From: Tetragonia tetragonoides
Taxonomy: Eukaryota > Streptophyta > Magnoliopsida > Caryophyllales > Aizoaceae
Assembly (NCBI GenBank): GCA_038025085.1
Contig: CM076139.1
Location: 21,159,307 to 21,223,306 of the forward strand
DNA: 64,000 bases
Reading direction: 5' to 3'
Shown: positions 35,419 to 47,100 of the stretch, piece by piece
Layout: each line of letters opens with the position of its first letter
Position numbering within the stretch: position 1 is the first letter of the stretch
Position numbers and translations under genes: made by a program
The notes under the pieces: model-generated
What the model was told of the DNA's origin: nothing
The model's database searches: none
What the model saw: the letters and a program-made list of their open reading frames with translations, nothing else

Positions 35419-36432
35419 CTATTATCATTTCAGCCTCAATCACGTCGGTAGGTGTTGCACTTTGGGCTATGCCTACCACACTTCTTTCCAACCATTCAAG
35501 GTTTTCCTCACTTTGCTCCCCCTCTAACAGTCCAACGGAATCATCATCTTCCTTCAGTATACGAACTATTGCCTTTGCCTATTCTACTTCTTCCCCTAGT
35601 GCTTCGATAGTTGCATTCATTTCCCCATCGGTTTCTGATGGTCTACGGATTTCCACCAGTCTCTTCACACCTGATCTCAGTAACAAGTCACAATGGGTTC
35701 TTCCTGTTTGATTTCCAATCACCTGAGTTACAATTGGTGGAAGTGTCTTCTCCTCGGATCTTGTCATTCTAAGTTTTTTCTACTGGTTGTTCACTTGTTA
35801 CAGAATTCTTTTTGACCTCTCCTTGAGAATCCTTAATATTCTTCTGTGTTTCCTTTTCAGCTTCCTCATATCCCTGGTCAAGCTCATGGAGTTCTTTCTC
35901 TTTTTCCTTCTCTGTAATTTTGCCACCTATCATTCCCTTGTCAAGTGGTTTGTCTTCTTTTTCCTTTCTATCAAATCTCACCAACTGAACCCTAAGATTC
36001 GCGCCATCAAATCTCTTCCCATTCAACGTGCAAAATAACCCTCAGGGCCTCAGCATTCGATTGGAAGCAAACAAAAGCAAAGCGATGTCTTTTCCCGTAC
36101 CTGAGTTTCCATGGGACAAAAACGTCTCTCACCTGACCAAAAGTCCAGAACATCTCTCGAACCTCCTTGTTATTGATATCCATTGGTAAATAATCAACAA
36201 AAAGAGTGGTGCCTTGATTATTTTCCATTACAACTCTGCTGTTCTGTTGAGCAGCGATGTTTTGACCCCTTGCATTCCTACCATTGTTAAATGTTTCCCT
36301 CCACACCCTATGAAACCTTCTCTCACCTGCTCTAGATGGGCGTCTCCAGTTTCTAACGATCCTCCAATACCCTTGGTTTCCATGGTCTTGCGGTTCAATC
36401 CAGTTTGGTGTTGAGAAGCGGTAGCATCGCAC
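35419..36432 (-). pseudogene. LINE ORF1 RRM part, unit 2
   Basis: Same protein as in unit 3. An extra A near 36034 shifts the frame inside the RRM (..NAEALRVILHVEWEE), splitting it into 36432-36007 and 36026-35769. The downstream frame continues to 35579 (RTHCDLLLRSGVKRLVEI). Confidence 0.8.
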
Positions 36433-36438
36433 CTCCAG

Positions 36439-36440
<2 letters not shown>

Positions 36441-36472
<32 letters not shown>
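36441..36472. repeat. (CT)n microsatellite, unit 2
   Basis: About 16 CT dinucleotides, the short allele among the three tandem copies. Confidence 0.95.
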
Positions 36473-36476
<4 letters not shown>

Positions 36477-37383
36477 TATACTCATTTATTAGTAGTCCTG
36501 TATATATGATGACTACTACTTTGCTATTTTAATGTTTTTATTGTGATTTTAGGGTCAAATTGAACTCCAAATGCAAAGGAGTTTGACTTCTGTTTGGATG
36601 CTCAAGATAACCAAGACAAGAGCAAGTAACAAGAATATTGAAGAAGAGCTAGTAGTGGATTCTCTTTGGATGCATTAAGATATTCATTAGAATGAAGAAA
36701 TTACTAGTGTGTAACTCTTTTGGAAGATGCTTCAAAAAAAAAAATCTCTTTTGGAAGTTATGTTGGTGAGTTATTGATATTTAGAGGGTTACTTTTGTGT
36801 AAACTGTCTAGATTCGTCTTAATGTTTTCCTATAAATAGGCTATGATCCCATCCCATCTTCCACCATCACTTTTCGTAATTCATTTCTTAATCCAGTGAA
36901 TGCTTTATAGGTTATTAATAGTGAGAATAAAAATGTAGATTTTTAGAGTTTTATTAGTTCGTTTTTCTAGAACTTTTCGTGATAATGCGTGGTAATCCAA
37001 ATGTCGATGAAGTCATGCAAGACACCGATCACAAGCATTAGTGTTGAAAAAGATATTCATGTTATTATTTTGGATTTGTACTTGTTTAGAGAAATTAATC
37101 TTTATAGATATAAATGTCCTACGTGTAACTGTTTATGAGTGAAGATTACTCTTGCCCCTTGATTAAAAATAAAATAAAATCAAATGCCAATAGGAGAAAG
37201 AAAATACACAAATCTCATAATTTTAATTCATATAACCTTAGATCAACTTTTCCAGCGTCAACATTGTTTTTGTGATTGAATATACCGACATCAAATCTTA
37301 TACCATCCAAAAAACCAACATATCTTTCATTTGACATTTACATTATACAATATTCCTGTACAATGGTAATTGACTAACACTAT

Positions 37384-37642
37384 TCATTGTATCTCCACAT
37401 CCTTCTCAAGGTAACTAGGAGTATCAATATCATAACTCCCGTCACTTTTCTTGCGTTTAAATGATCTTTCACTCAGAAACCGGACAATGCCACTTCTGGA
37501 CCCTGATACAGAACCAGCTCCATTGGTTGATCCATTCCCACTGTTCTTCTTCGCCAAATTTTTCAACATGGATTTGGTAAGCGTCTCAAAACGGCGTCTA
37601 AAAGTTGGAAACCTTGAGATTAATTTCGTGATTCCTCGAAGC
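37384..37642 (-). pseudogene. Orphan copy of exon 10, unit 2 (open)
   Basis: 259 bp, open to TGA at 37384-37386, with the intact acceptor. Nearly identical in protein to the unit 3 exon (SMLKNLAKK in place of SMLENLAKK). It could be spliced from exon 9 of unit 3 or unit 2 if transcription reads through, giving an alternative C-terminus. No evidence of use. Confidence 0.75.
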
Positions 37643-38950
37643 CTATCATTTGAACACAGATATTAGATTAATGAATATAGAATAAGATATACTTGGGATT
37701 ACAGTTCTGTAGACAACTACAAAGTAGATACTTTAACCAACAAAAACACAAGCCAACATTAAGATTGCCCAAACTGGCAGTAATGTATTTCGCCTACAAT
37801 GTGTAACTTAAACACCATTCTCTATTCTCAATCAAATAAAAAATTAAACAGCATATCTAAAGCTGTATATAGCCTTAAATTTCACATGAAACCTTTAGTG
37901 ACCATGCAATGGTGATGAACTATGCATCAACTCCCAACATGCAATATACAGTAAACACCCATGAATTGATTATAAGCTAAAACACTCTTAAAGCTCTTCT
38001 TTTGGCTTGAATTGCATTCTGTTGCTCAACATTCGAGTTCTGCCAAGTCTATAACTTACCACACTTATAAGCTTGTGTTGATGACCTGTAGACATCTTCA
38101 TTTGTTTTTACTTAATATTTTCTTGCAGTAGTTGGGGAGATTGATGTGCAGAAGTTGGGGCGCACAAATTCAGACCTCCAACAGACCAAGTGTCTATTGA
38201 GGTATCAAATCAAACCCCAAAAACTTCATTCAGATCTGTTCTGTGTCACATGTTAGAAACAGTCCTAAGTTAATGTTTTGAGCTCATTTTGTGAACAATT
38301 GAGATGTTTCGGTTATAACATTTGAAACCAAGCTTGTATCATTTGTTTCCATCATTTTGGGACTCATGGAAAAGGTTTTCAAATGTCCAAGAAAGGAGAA
38401 ACAGTACCCATTACAGCAAACAACTTTTAGACCTGTACAATGGCTTGCTTTGATATGTAGTTTGATCTTTGATTGTGGTTGAGGGAACAAATGAAGGGAA
38501 TGGTTCTGCACATTTCTGTCGACTTCCGTTGATATATTCAGGAGTTAGTGCAAGCGGAAAAAAATCCCTTACAGACACCATTCAGACCTGACACATAAGC
38601 TATGTCCAAACAGTGCACAAACTGTTGTTTTGAGCTTGTTTGTGTTCAAAGGAGGTCCCTACTGGTTTCTTAGCACAAGTATGATTAAAGCATGTTTATT
38701 CACGTGTTTCAAGTTGAGATAAGTAGCAAAAAACACTAAAATGGCTGGGTTACACAAGCAGGTAATACTGTGCTAATTGAGATTATGTTTGACTTTTGAG
38801 TGTAATTTTGCTTTCAAAAGACACAATCCTTGGAGTCTTTGAGTGTTCTTTTTCTGTTTTCATTTGAAAAACCATAAAAGAACAGTTTTGAGGTTTTGAG
38901 GCTTTGAGGGTTCTTGATTGCTAGGTGGTAGTTTGGGATGCATCAAATAT

Positions 38951-38980
38951 GGGGGGCGGGGGGGTGGGGGGGTGGGGGGG
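38951..38980 (+). repeat. G-rich tract with quadruplex potential, unit 2
   Basis: Runs of six or more G separated by single C or T. Four G-runs are available, so it could form a G-quadruplex on the plus (template-opposite) strand of the gene's last intron copy. Confidence 0.7.
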
Positions 38981-39023
38981 AATTACTATAACAATAGAAA
39001 TGTCATCAAATAATTTTTTTTTT

Positions 39024-40036
39024 GGGAAAATCCTATTGGTGCCCTTGTACTTATAGCTTGTTCAAGTGGTGCCCAATGGTTTTTAAAAATCCAAGTGGTG
39101 CCCTTATATTATTTATTTATCACTGTAACATCGTGCCCATCTTTATTAAACAGCGTTAAGTTCCCTAAGACCACCTCTGTTAAAAGTTTTCTTTAGCTTG
39201 CTTGCTTTGCTGGCTGCCTTCCATGGCCACACCAGCCTCTTCCCCTCCGCCTTTCTCCATTATGCTTTGCCAGCTTCCATGGCCACACCACCGGTCAACG
39301 AGACGGAGGTTGCTGGCGAGTAGGATGGTGGTGGTTTGGTGCCAAAATCCTTTCATAGTTTTTTAGATCTAAACAAGAATCTCCCTCTCATATTTCACTC
39401 TCCATTCCAATCCCTCCATTGATGGTAAGTTAATGAAACTAACACTTGCAAACATCAAAATCCCTCTAATGATTTGTGAAAATTATTCCAGATTATGCCC
39501 AACTCGAATGAGAAGTCCTATCAAAAAAACAAAAATCTTGAAGAGAGAAGGAGAGAGAAGATGGGAGGCAGTGAGTGGGGTTGGTGTTTTTGTTTTCCAT
39601 ACAAAACAATGGTGGTAAGTTGAAGCATGGAGATTTTATTTCATAGATTATGTAGAATAGGCTCAATTGTTTTCCTCAATTATGGATAAAAAGGGTGAGA
39701 TGAGAGAGAAGAAGGGAGCAAGGGATCTTGGTTGTTGGGGCAGTTTAATGGTGGGCAATGGGCTGGTGGTGGACTTGGCGACACTTGATCTCTTGCACAG
39801 ACACACAGAGACAGAGAGGGAGGAGAGCTGAGGAGAGAGAAAGGGGTGAGTTAAGAGTGTGTATTGCAGGATTAATACAACTATTACTATAATTTAATAG
39901 GCGGTTTAACGACTACTCAAAAACTGGGCACGTAACAAATATTACTAAAAGGAGAGGGGTACCATTTGGATTTTTGAAAATCATTGGGCACCACTTGAAC
40001 AAGCTATAAGTACAAGGGCACCAATAGGATTTTTCC
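39024..40036. mobile_element. Mutator-like element, unit 2
   Basis: Copy of 32110-33123 with the same long inverted repeats; the right tip has mutated (TTTTTCC for TTTTCCC). Confidence 0.75.
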
Positions 40037-40384
40037 TTTTTTTTTTAAAATGAATCAAACACGCAATGGTAGGGAAAAAAAAGTTTTTAATTTCTCTCTT
40101 AAGAGGCAGCAATAAACTTACCCTTAACGATTTCTATCTTATCCAAACAATCTCTGGCACCCCTTTGATGAAAATTAGGGAGTGTATTTTGCACATCGCA
40201 GAAACTTGTATGGACTTGGTCAATAGTATGGATCAATGGAAAAACTTTTGTAGGATCATTGGTGAGTTTTTACACAAAAGAAAAAAGAATGACTTCTAAA
40301 ATTTTGAGGTATGACTTAATATATAAAAACCTAAAGTGATCAAGGGACAAAGGGAGTATATGACAAGAAGAAAGATGCCACTAC

Positions 40385-40628
40385 CTTCGAGCCAATGCCT
40401 CAAGTTTTGCTTTTTTAGCAGCAGATTGAGGGGGATTTCCTGTGACAGATATCTGTAATCTCTTAGAATCTCCACTCAACAAGACCAATTTGCCAAAGTA
40501 ATCCTCCTCCTCTGGCGAGAGGTTTTCTTCTTTTATCTGTTCTTTCAAGATCAGAAGTGGGTTCAAAAACCAATCAAAGAATGTCTCTTTCGGTCTATTC
40601 GTGCTAGTTATCTCAGTAAAGTTATCAC
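40385..40628 (-). pseudogene. Orphan copy of exon 9, unit 2 (open)
   Basis: 244 bp, in frame, with both splice sites intact. It encodes DNFTEISSTNRPKETFFDWF through LEALARR with E for A (KEENLS) and K for E (KAKLEAL) relative to unit 3. The joined intron 8 stump (40629-40722) leads into LTR sequence, so no exon 8 lies directly upstream. Confidence 0.8.
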
Positions 40629-40722
40629 CTATGCACCAGAAAAATAAACATAAACCAGTAGCTTTCTAAATTCAAAACCAAAATCATGAACACAAACTCC
40701 TAAAAAAATTTATTAAGAACAG

Positions 40723-42133
40723 TTGATTAATGCGCTGAAACAGACACCTTTCTAGTGTTTGGGCCATAACTCATAGGAAACTTGGGGTATATGAGCCCAC
40801 AATATGTCAAAAGAAATTCCTTTGTACAAGAAACCAACACACCTAGAATCAGGCCAATATGAGGTCAAACGAGCCTTCCAGCGGCGTTTTCGTGGGAGGG
40901 GAGATCGTGAAACTGGCCGTCGGGCCCAGCGGTAGCCGCCAGAGCCCATGCGGCATTGTCGAGGCCGCTAGAGCCCCAACGGTGCTCCGGGGGGGCGCTG
41001 AGCACCAATTTTGGCCCGAAAACCCTAATTTGACCTCCTTTTCGGCCCAATCCCTATAAATACCCCTCTAAACTCAGTATTAGGGGGCCGGAACTCATTA
41101 TTACGGGATTCAACTCAAGAAAACCCTAATCTCTCTCTCTCTCCTCTCTTCTATTCAACCCTAGTCACATCAATCAAACCCATCTTCAAGCCCTAATCAA
41201 GAACAAGTCTCATCCCAAGTTCAAGTCCAATATCAAGAGCAATTGACATTCAATTCTAGTATAATCAAGGTTCCACCTGAGGGCTCATCTTTTCAACTCT
41301 TAAATCTATTTTCAAATCATGTTTTATTTATATTATGATCATGGTTAATATTCTTTGCATGTTTTAATTATTTTATTTAGTTTATCATATGTAGATTAAT
41401 TTAATTATTGTTTTCATGATTATCATGCATAGGTTAGTTTAATTATTATCCTTACATGATTTTCATTCTTTTTAGTTTAATTTCTAGTTTTCTTATATTT
41501 TATCATGTTTATTGTAAATATCATATTTTTGCATGTTTTGCATGATTAATCAATTCAATTAGCATACTAACATGTAATTAGAGTTTATATCTTTTATTTT
41601 ACTTCCATTGAAGTTACTAACTCGTTTATTCATGCAAATTGGCAATTGGCGCGTTAAGCTAGCACGGTAAGGTTGGGGGACATATTTCTATTATTTTGGT
41701 TGTGTTCTATTAATCAAATCATGCAATTGGGTAATCATGTGCAAAGCAAAAACTTTAATAATTTGGTTTGTTCAACCCACCTAGTTAATTTAGGATCTTG
41801 TACGACCGGATTGTTTGGAACCTTCTTATGTGAATTAAGAATCAACATGGATAGGATTAGAAGAGGCCGTTATTACGGGCGATTTAGATGAGATTCGTTT
41901 TGTCTTTTCGTACCCACACCCCCCGAACTCAATCTTTGACCTTTGGGGTTATATGAGTCATAATTCCCAATAGGAATTGTGTGCACTTTGATGGTTTCTA
42001 ATTGTTTCCTTAAAAATAGGTGGCGACTTCATTTGTTCAATAATGCAATAATCATGATCAATATCAATCTCTTCTATTTAAAAACCTATAACATATTATT
42101 TCAATTAGGCGCCGAAAGACGAGGGTTCTTACA
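40723..42133 (+). mobile_element. Solo-LTR fragment in unit 3
   Basis: Copy of 27662-29073 with the same 5' truncation as in unit 2; TATA box at about 41050; ends TTCTTACA before ACCAT. Confidence 0.88.
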
Positions 42134-42138
42134 ACCAT

Positions 42139-43151
42139 CTATTATCATTTCAGCCTCAATCACGTCGGTAGGTGTTGCACTTTGGGCTATGCCTACCACA
42201 CTTCTTTCCAACCATTCAAGGTTTTCCTCACTTTGCTCCCCCTCTAACAGTCCAACGGAATCATCATCTTCCTTCAGTATACGAACTATTGCCTTTGCCT
42301 GTTCTACTTCTTCCCCTAGTGCTTCGATAGTTGCACTCATTTCCCCATCGGTTTCTGATGGTCTAGGGATTTCCACCAGTCTCTTCACACCTGATCTCAG
42401 TAACAAGTCACAATGGGTTCTTCCTGTTTGATTTCCAATCACCTGAGTTACAATTGGTGGAAGTGTCTTCTCCTCGGATCTTGTCATTCTAATTTTTTTC
42501 TACTGGTTGTTCACTTGTTACAGAATTCTTTTTGACCTCTCCTTGAGAATCCTTAATATTCTTCTGTGTTTCCTTTTCAGCTTCCTCATATCCCTGGTCA
42601 AGCTCATGGAGTTCTTTCTCTTTTTCCTTCTCTGTAATTTTGCCACCTATCATTCCCTTGTCAAGTGGTTTGTCTTCTTTTTCCTTTCTATCAAATCTCA
42701 CCAACTGAACCCTAAGATTCGCGCCATCAAATCTCTTCCCATTCAACGTGCAAATAACCCTCAGGGCCTCAGCATTCGATTGGAAGCAAACAAAAGCAAA
42801 GCGATGTCTTTTCCCGTACCTGAGTTTCCATGGGACAAAAACGTCTCTCACCTGACCAAAAGTCCAGAACATCTCTCGAACCTCCTTGTTATTGATATCC
42901 ATTGGTAAATAATCAACAAAAAGAGTGGTGCCTTGATTATTTTCCATTACAACTCTGCTGTTCTGTTGAGCAGCGATGTTTTGACCCCTTGCATTCCTAC
43001 CATTGTTAAATGTTTCCCTCCACACCCTATGAAACCTTCTCTCACCTGCTCTAGATTGGCGTCTCCAGTTTCTAACGACCCTCCAATACCCTTGGTTTCC
43101 ATGGTCTTGCGGTTCAATCCAGTTTGGTGTTGAGAAGCGGTAGCATCGCAC
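42139..43151 (-). pseudogene. LINE ORF1 RRM part, unit 3 (longest open copy, 220 aa)
   Basis: ATG 43151 to stop at 42489. Basic N-terminus (WRRQSRAGERRFHRVWRE), RRM at about residues 75-153 with LFVDYL (RNP2) and RHRFAFVCF (RNP1), then an Asp/Lys/Glu linker (EKEKEKELHELDQGYEEAEK). It stops at ..SEQPVEKN, and a shifted frame 42487-42101 continues with RTHCDLLLRSGVKRLVEI and NLEWLERSVVGIAQSATPTD. The DUF4283-like half is absent because the LTR follows. A broken LINE ORF1 without ORF2, so not mobile. Confidence 0.75.
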
Positions 43152-43157
43152 CTCCAG

Positions 43158-43275
<118 letters not shown>

Positions 43276-44182
43276 TATACTCATTTATTAGTAGTCCTGT
43301 ATATATGATGACTACTACTTTGCTATTTTAATGTTTTTATTGTGATTTTAGGGTCAAATTGAACTCCAAATGCAAAGGAGTTAGACTTCTGTTTGGATGC
43401 TCAAGATAACCAAGACAAGAGCAAGTAACAAGAATATTGAAGAAGAGCTAGTAGTGGATTCTCTTTGGATGCATTAAGATATTCATTAGAATGAAGAAGT
43501 TACTAGTGTTTAACTCTTTTGGAAGATGCTTCAAAAAAAAAAATCTCTTTTGGAAGTTATGTTGGTGAGTTATTGATATTTAGAGGGTTACTTTTGTGTA
43601 AACTGTCTAGATTTGTCTTAATGTTTTCCTATAAATAGGCTATGATCCCATCCCATCTTCCACCATCACTTTTCGTAATTCATTTCTTAATCCAGTGAAT
43701 GCTTTATAGGTTATTAATAGTAAGAATAAAAATGTAGATTTTTAGAGTTTTATTAGTTCGTTTTTCTAGAACTTTTCGTGATAATGCGTGGTAATCCAAA
43801 TGTCGATGAAGTCATGCAAGACACCGATCACAAGCATTAGTGTTGAAAAAGATATTCATGTTATTATTTTGGATTTGTACTTGTTTAGAGAAATTAATCT
43901 TTATAGATATAAATGTCCTACGTGTAACTGTTTATGAGTGAAGATTACTCTTGCCCCTTGATTAAAAATAAAATAAAATCAAATGCCAATAGGAGAAAGA
44001 AAATACACAAATCTCATAATTTTAATTCATATAACCTTAGATCAACTTTTCCAGCGTCAACATTGTTTTTGTGATTGAATATACCGACATCAAATCTTAT
44101 ACCATCCAAAAAACCAACATATCTTTCATTTGACATTTACATTATACAATATTCCTGTACAATGGTAATTGACTAACACTAT

Positions 44183-47100
44183 TCATTGTATCTCCACATC
44201 CTTCTCAAGGTAACTAGGAGTATCAATATCATAACTCCCGTCACTTTTCTTGCGTTTAAATGATCTTTCACTCAGAAACCGGACAATGCCACTTCTGGAC
44301 CCTGATACAGAACCAGCTCCATTGGTTGATCCATTCCCACTGTTCTTCTTCGCCAAATTTTCCAACATGGATTTGGTAAGCGTCTCAAAACGGCGTCTAA
44401 AAGTTGGAAACCTTGAGATTAATTTCGTGATTCCTCGAAGCCTATCATTTGAACACAGATATTAGATTAATGAATATAGAATAAGATATACTTGGGATTA
44501 CAGTTCTGTAGACAACTACAAAGTAGATACTTTAACCAGCAAAAACACAAGCCAACATTAAGATTGCCCAAACTGGCAGTAATGTATTTCGCCTACAATG
44601 TGTAACTTAAACACCATTCTCTATTCTCAATCAAATAAAAAATTAAACAGCATTTCTAAAGCTGTATATAGCCTTAAATTTCACATGAAACCTTTAGTGA
44701 CCATGCAATGGTGATGAACTATGCATCAACTCCCAACATGCAATATACAGTAAACACCCATGAATTGATTATAAGCTAAAACACTCTTAAAGCTCTTCTT
44801 TTGGCTTGAATTGCATTCTGTTGCTCAACATTCGAGTTCTGCCAAGTCTATAACTTACCACACTTATAAGCTTGTGTTGATGACCTGTAGACATCTTCAT
44901 TTGTTTTTACTTAATATTTTCTTGCAGTAGTTGGGGAGATTGATGTGCAGAAGTTGGGGCGCACAAATTCAGACCTCCAACAGACCAAGTGTCTATTGAG
45001 GTATCAAATCAAACCCCAAAAACTTCATTCAGATCTGTTCTGTGTCACATGTTAGAAACAGTCCTAAGTTAATGTTTTGAGCTCATTTTGTGAACAATTG
45101 AGATGTTTCGGTTATAACATTTGAAACCAAGCTTGTATCATTTGTTTCCATCATTTTGGGACTCATGGAAAAGGTTTTCAAATGTCCAAGAAAGGAGAAA
45201 CAGTACCCATTACAGCAAACAACTTTCAGACCTGTACAATGGCTTGCTTTGATATGTAGTTTGATCTTTGATTGTGGTTGAGGGAACAAATGAAGGGAAT
45301 GGTTCTGCACATTTCTGTCGACTTCCGTTGATATATTCAGGAGTTAGTGCAAGCGGAAAAAAACCCCTTACAGACACCATTTAGACCTGACACATAAGCT
45401 ATGTCCAAACAGTGCACAAACTGTTGTTTTGAGCTTGTTTGTGTTCAAAGGAGGTCCCTACTGGTTTCTTAGCACAAGTATGATTAAAGCATGTTTATTC
45501 ACGTGTTTCAAGTTGAGATAAGTAGCAAAAAACACTAAAATGGCTGGGTTACACAAGCAGGTAATACTGTGCTAATTGAGATTATGTTTGACTTTTGAGT
45601 GTAATTTTGCTTTCAAAAGACACAATCCTTGGAGTCTTTGAGTGTTCTTTTTCTGTTTTCATTTGAAAAACCATAAAAGAACAGTTTTGAGGTTTTGAGG
45701 CTTTGAGGGTTCTTGATTGCTAGGTGGTAGTTTGGGATGCATCAAATATGGGGGGCGGGGGGGGTGGGGGGGGTGGGGGGGAATTACTATAACAATAGAA
45801 ATGTCATCAAATAATTTTTTTTTTGGGAAAATCCTATTGGTGCCCTTGTACTTATAGCTTGTTCAAGTGGTGCCCAATGGTTTTTAAAAATCCAAGTGGT
45901 GCCCTTATATTATTTATTTATCACTGTAACATCGTGCCCATCTTTATTAAACAGCGTTAAGTTCCCTAAGACCACCTCTGTTAAAAGTTTTCTTTAGCTT
46001 GCTTGCTTTGCTGGCTGCCTTCCATGGCCACACCAGCCTCTTCCCCTCCGCCTTTCTCCATTATGCTTTGCCAGCTTCCATGGCCACACCACCGGTCAAC
46101 GAGACGGAGGTTGCTGGCGAGTAGGATGGTGGTGGTTTGGTGCCAAAATCCTTTCATATTTTTTTAGATCTAAACAAGAATCTCCCTCTCATATTTCACT
46201 CTCCATTCCAATCCCTCCATTGATGGTAAGTTAATGAAACTAACACTTGCAAACATCAAAATCCCTCTAATGATTTGTGAAAATTATTCCAGATTATGCC
46301 CAACTCGAATGAGAAGTCCTATCAAAAAAACAAAAATCGTGAAGAGAGAAGGAGAGAGAAGATGGGAGGCAGTGAGTGGGGTTGGTGTTTTTGTTTTCCA
46401 TACAAAACAATGGTGGTAAGTTGAAGCATGGAGATTTTATTTCATAGATTATGTAGAATAGGCTCAATTGTTTTCCTCAATTATGGATAAAAAGGGTGAG
46501 ATGAGAGAGAAGAAGGGAGCAAGGGATCTTGGTTGTTGGGGCAGTTTAATGGTGGGCAATGGGCTGGTGGTGGACTTGGCGGCACTTGATCTCTTGCACA
46601 GACACACAGAGACAGAGAGGGAGGAGAGCTGAGGAGAGAGAAAGGGGTGAGTTAAGAGTGTGTATTGCAGGATTAATACAACTATTACTATAATTTAATA
46701 GGCGGTTTAACGACTACTCAAAAACTGGGCACGTAACAAATATTACTAAAAGGAGAGGGGTACCATTTGGATTTTTGAAAATCATTGGGCACCACTTGAA
46801 CAAGCTATAAGTACAAGGGCACCAATAGGATTTTCCCTTTTTTTTTTAAAATGAATCAAACACGCAATGGTAGGGAAAAAAAGGTTTTTAATTTCTCTCT
46901 TAAGAGGCAGCAATAAACTTACCCTTAACGATTTCTATCTTATCCAAACAATCTCTGGCACCCCTTTGATGAAAATTAGGGAGTGTATTTTGCACATCGC
47001 AGAAACTTGTATGGACTTGGTCAATAGTATGGATCAATGGAAAAACTTTTGTAGGATCATTGGTGAGTTTTTACACAAAATAAAAAAGAATGACTTCTAA

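Larger units (their letters stand above)
34003..40722 (-). repeat. Tandem unit 2 of 3 (6,720 bp)
   Basis: Begins with the same abrupt join TTAAGAACAG/TTGATTAATGCG (intron 8 to LTR). It lacks about 191 bp present in unit 3 (47124-47314) and has only about 32 bp of CT repeat, which together account for its shorter length. It keeps the 625-bp block that unit 1 lost. Both exon copies are open here. Confidence 0.93.

Noticed and set aside
38284..38511. 75-aa minus frame in units 2 and 3
   Set aside because: Within intron 9; absent from unit 1 through a deletion; no motif. Conservation is due to recent duplication.
42489..43151. RRM protein as a host SR splicing factor gene
   Set aside because: The RRM is followed by the DUF4283-like half at 27256 once the solo LTR is removed, which is the L1 ORF1 layout, and it is repeated with the transposon cargo.
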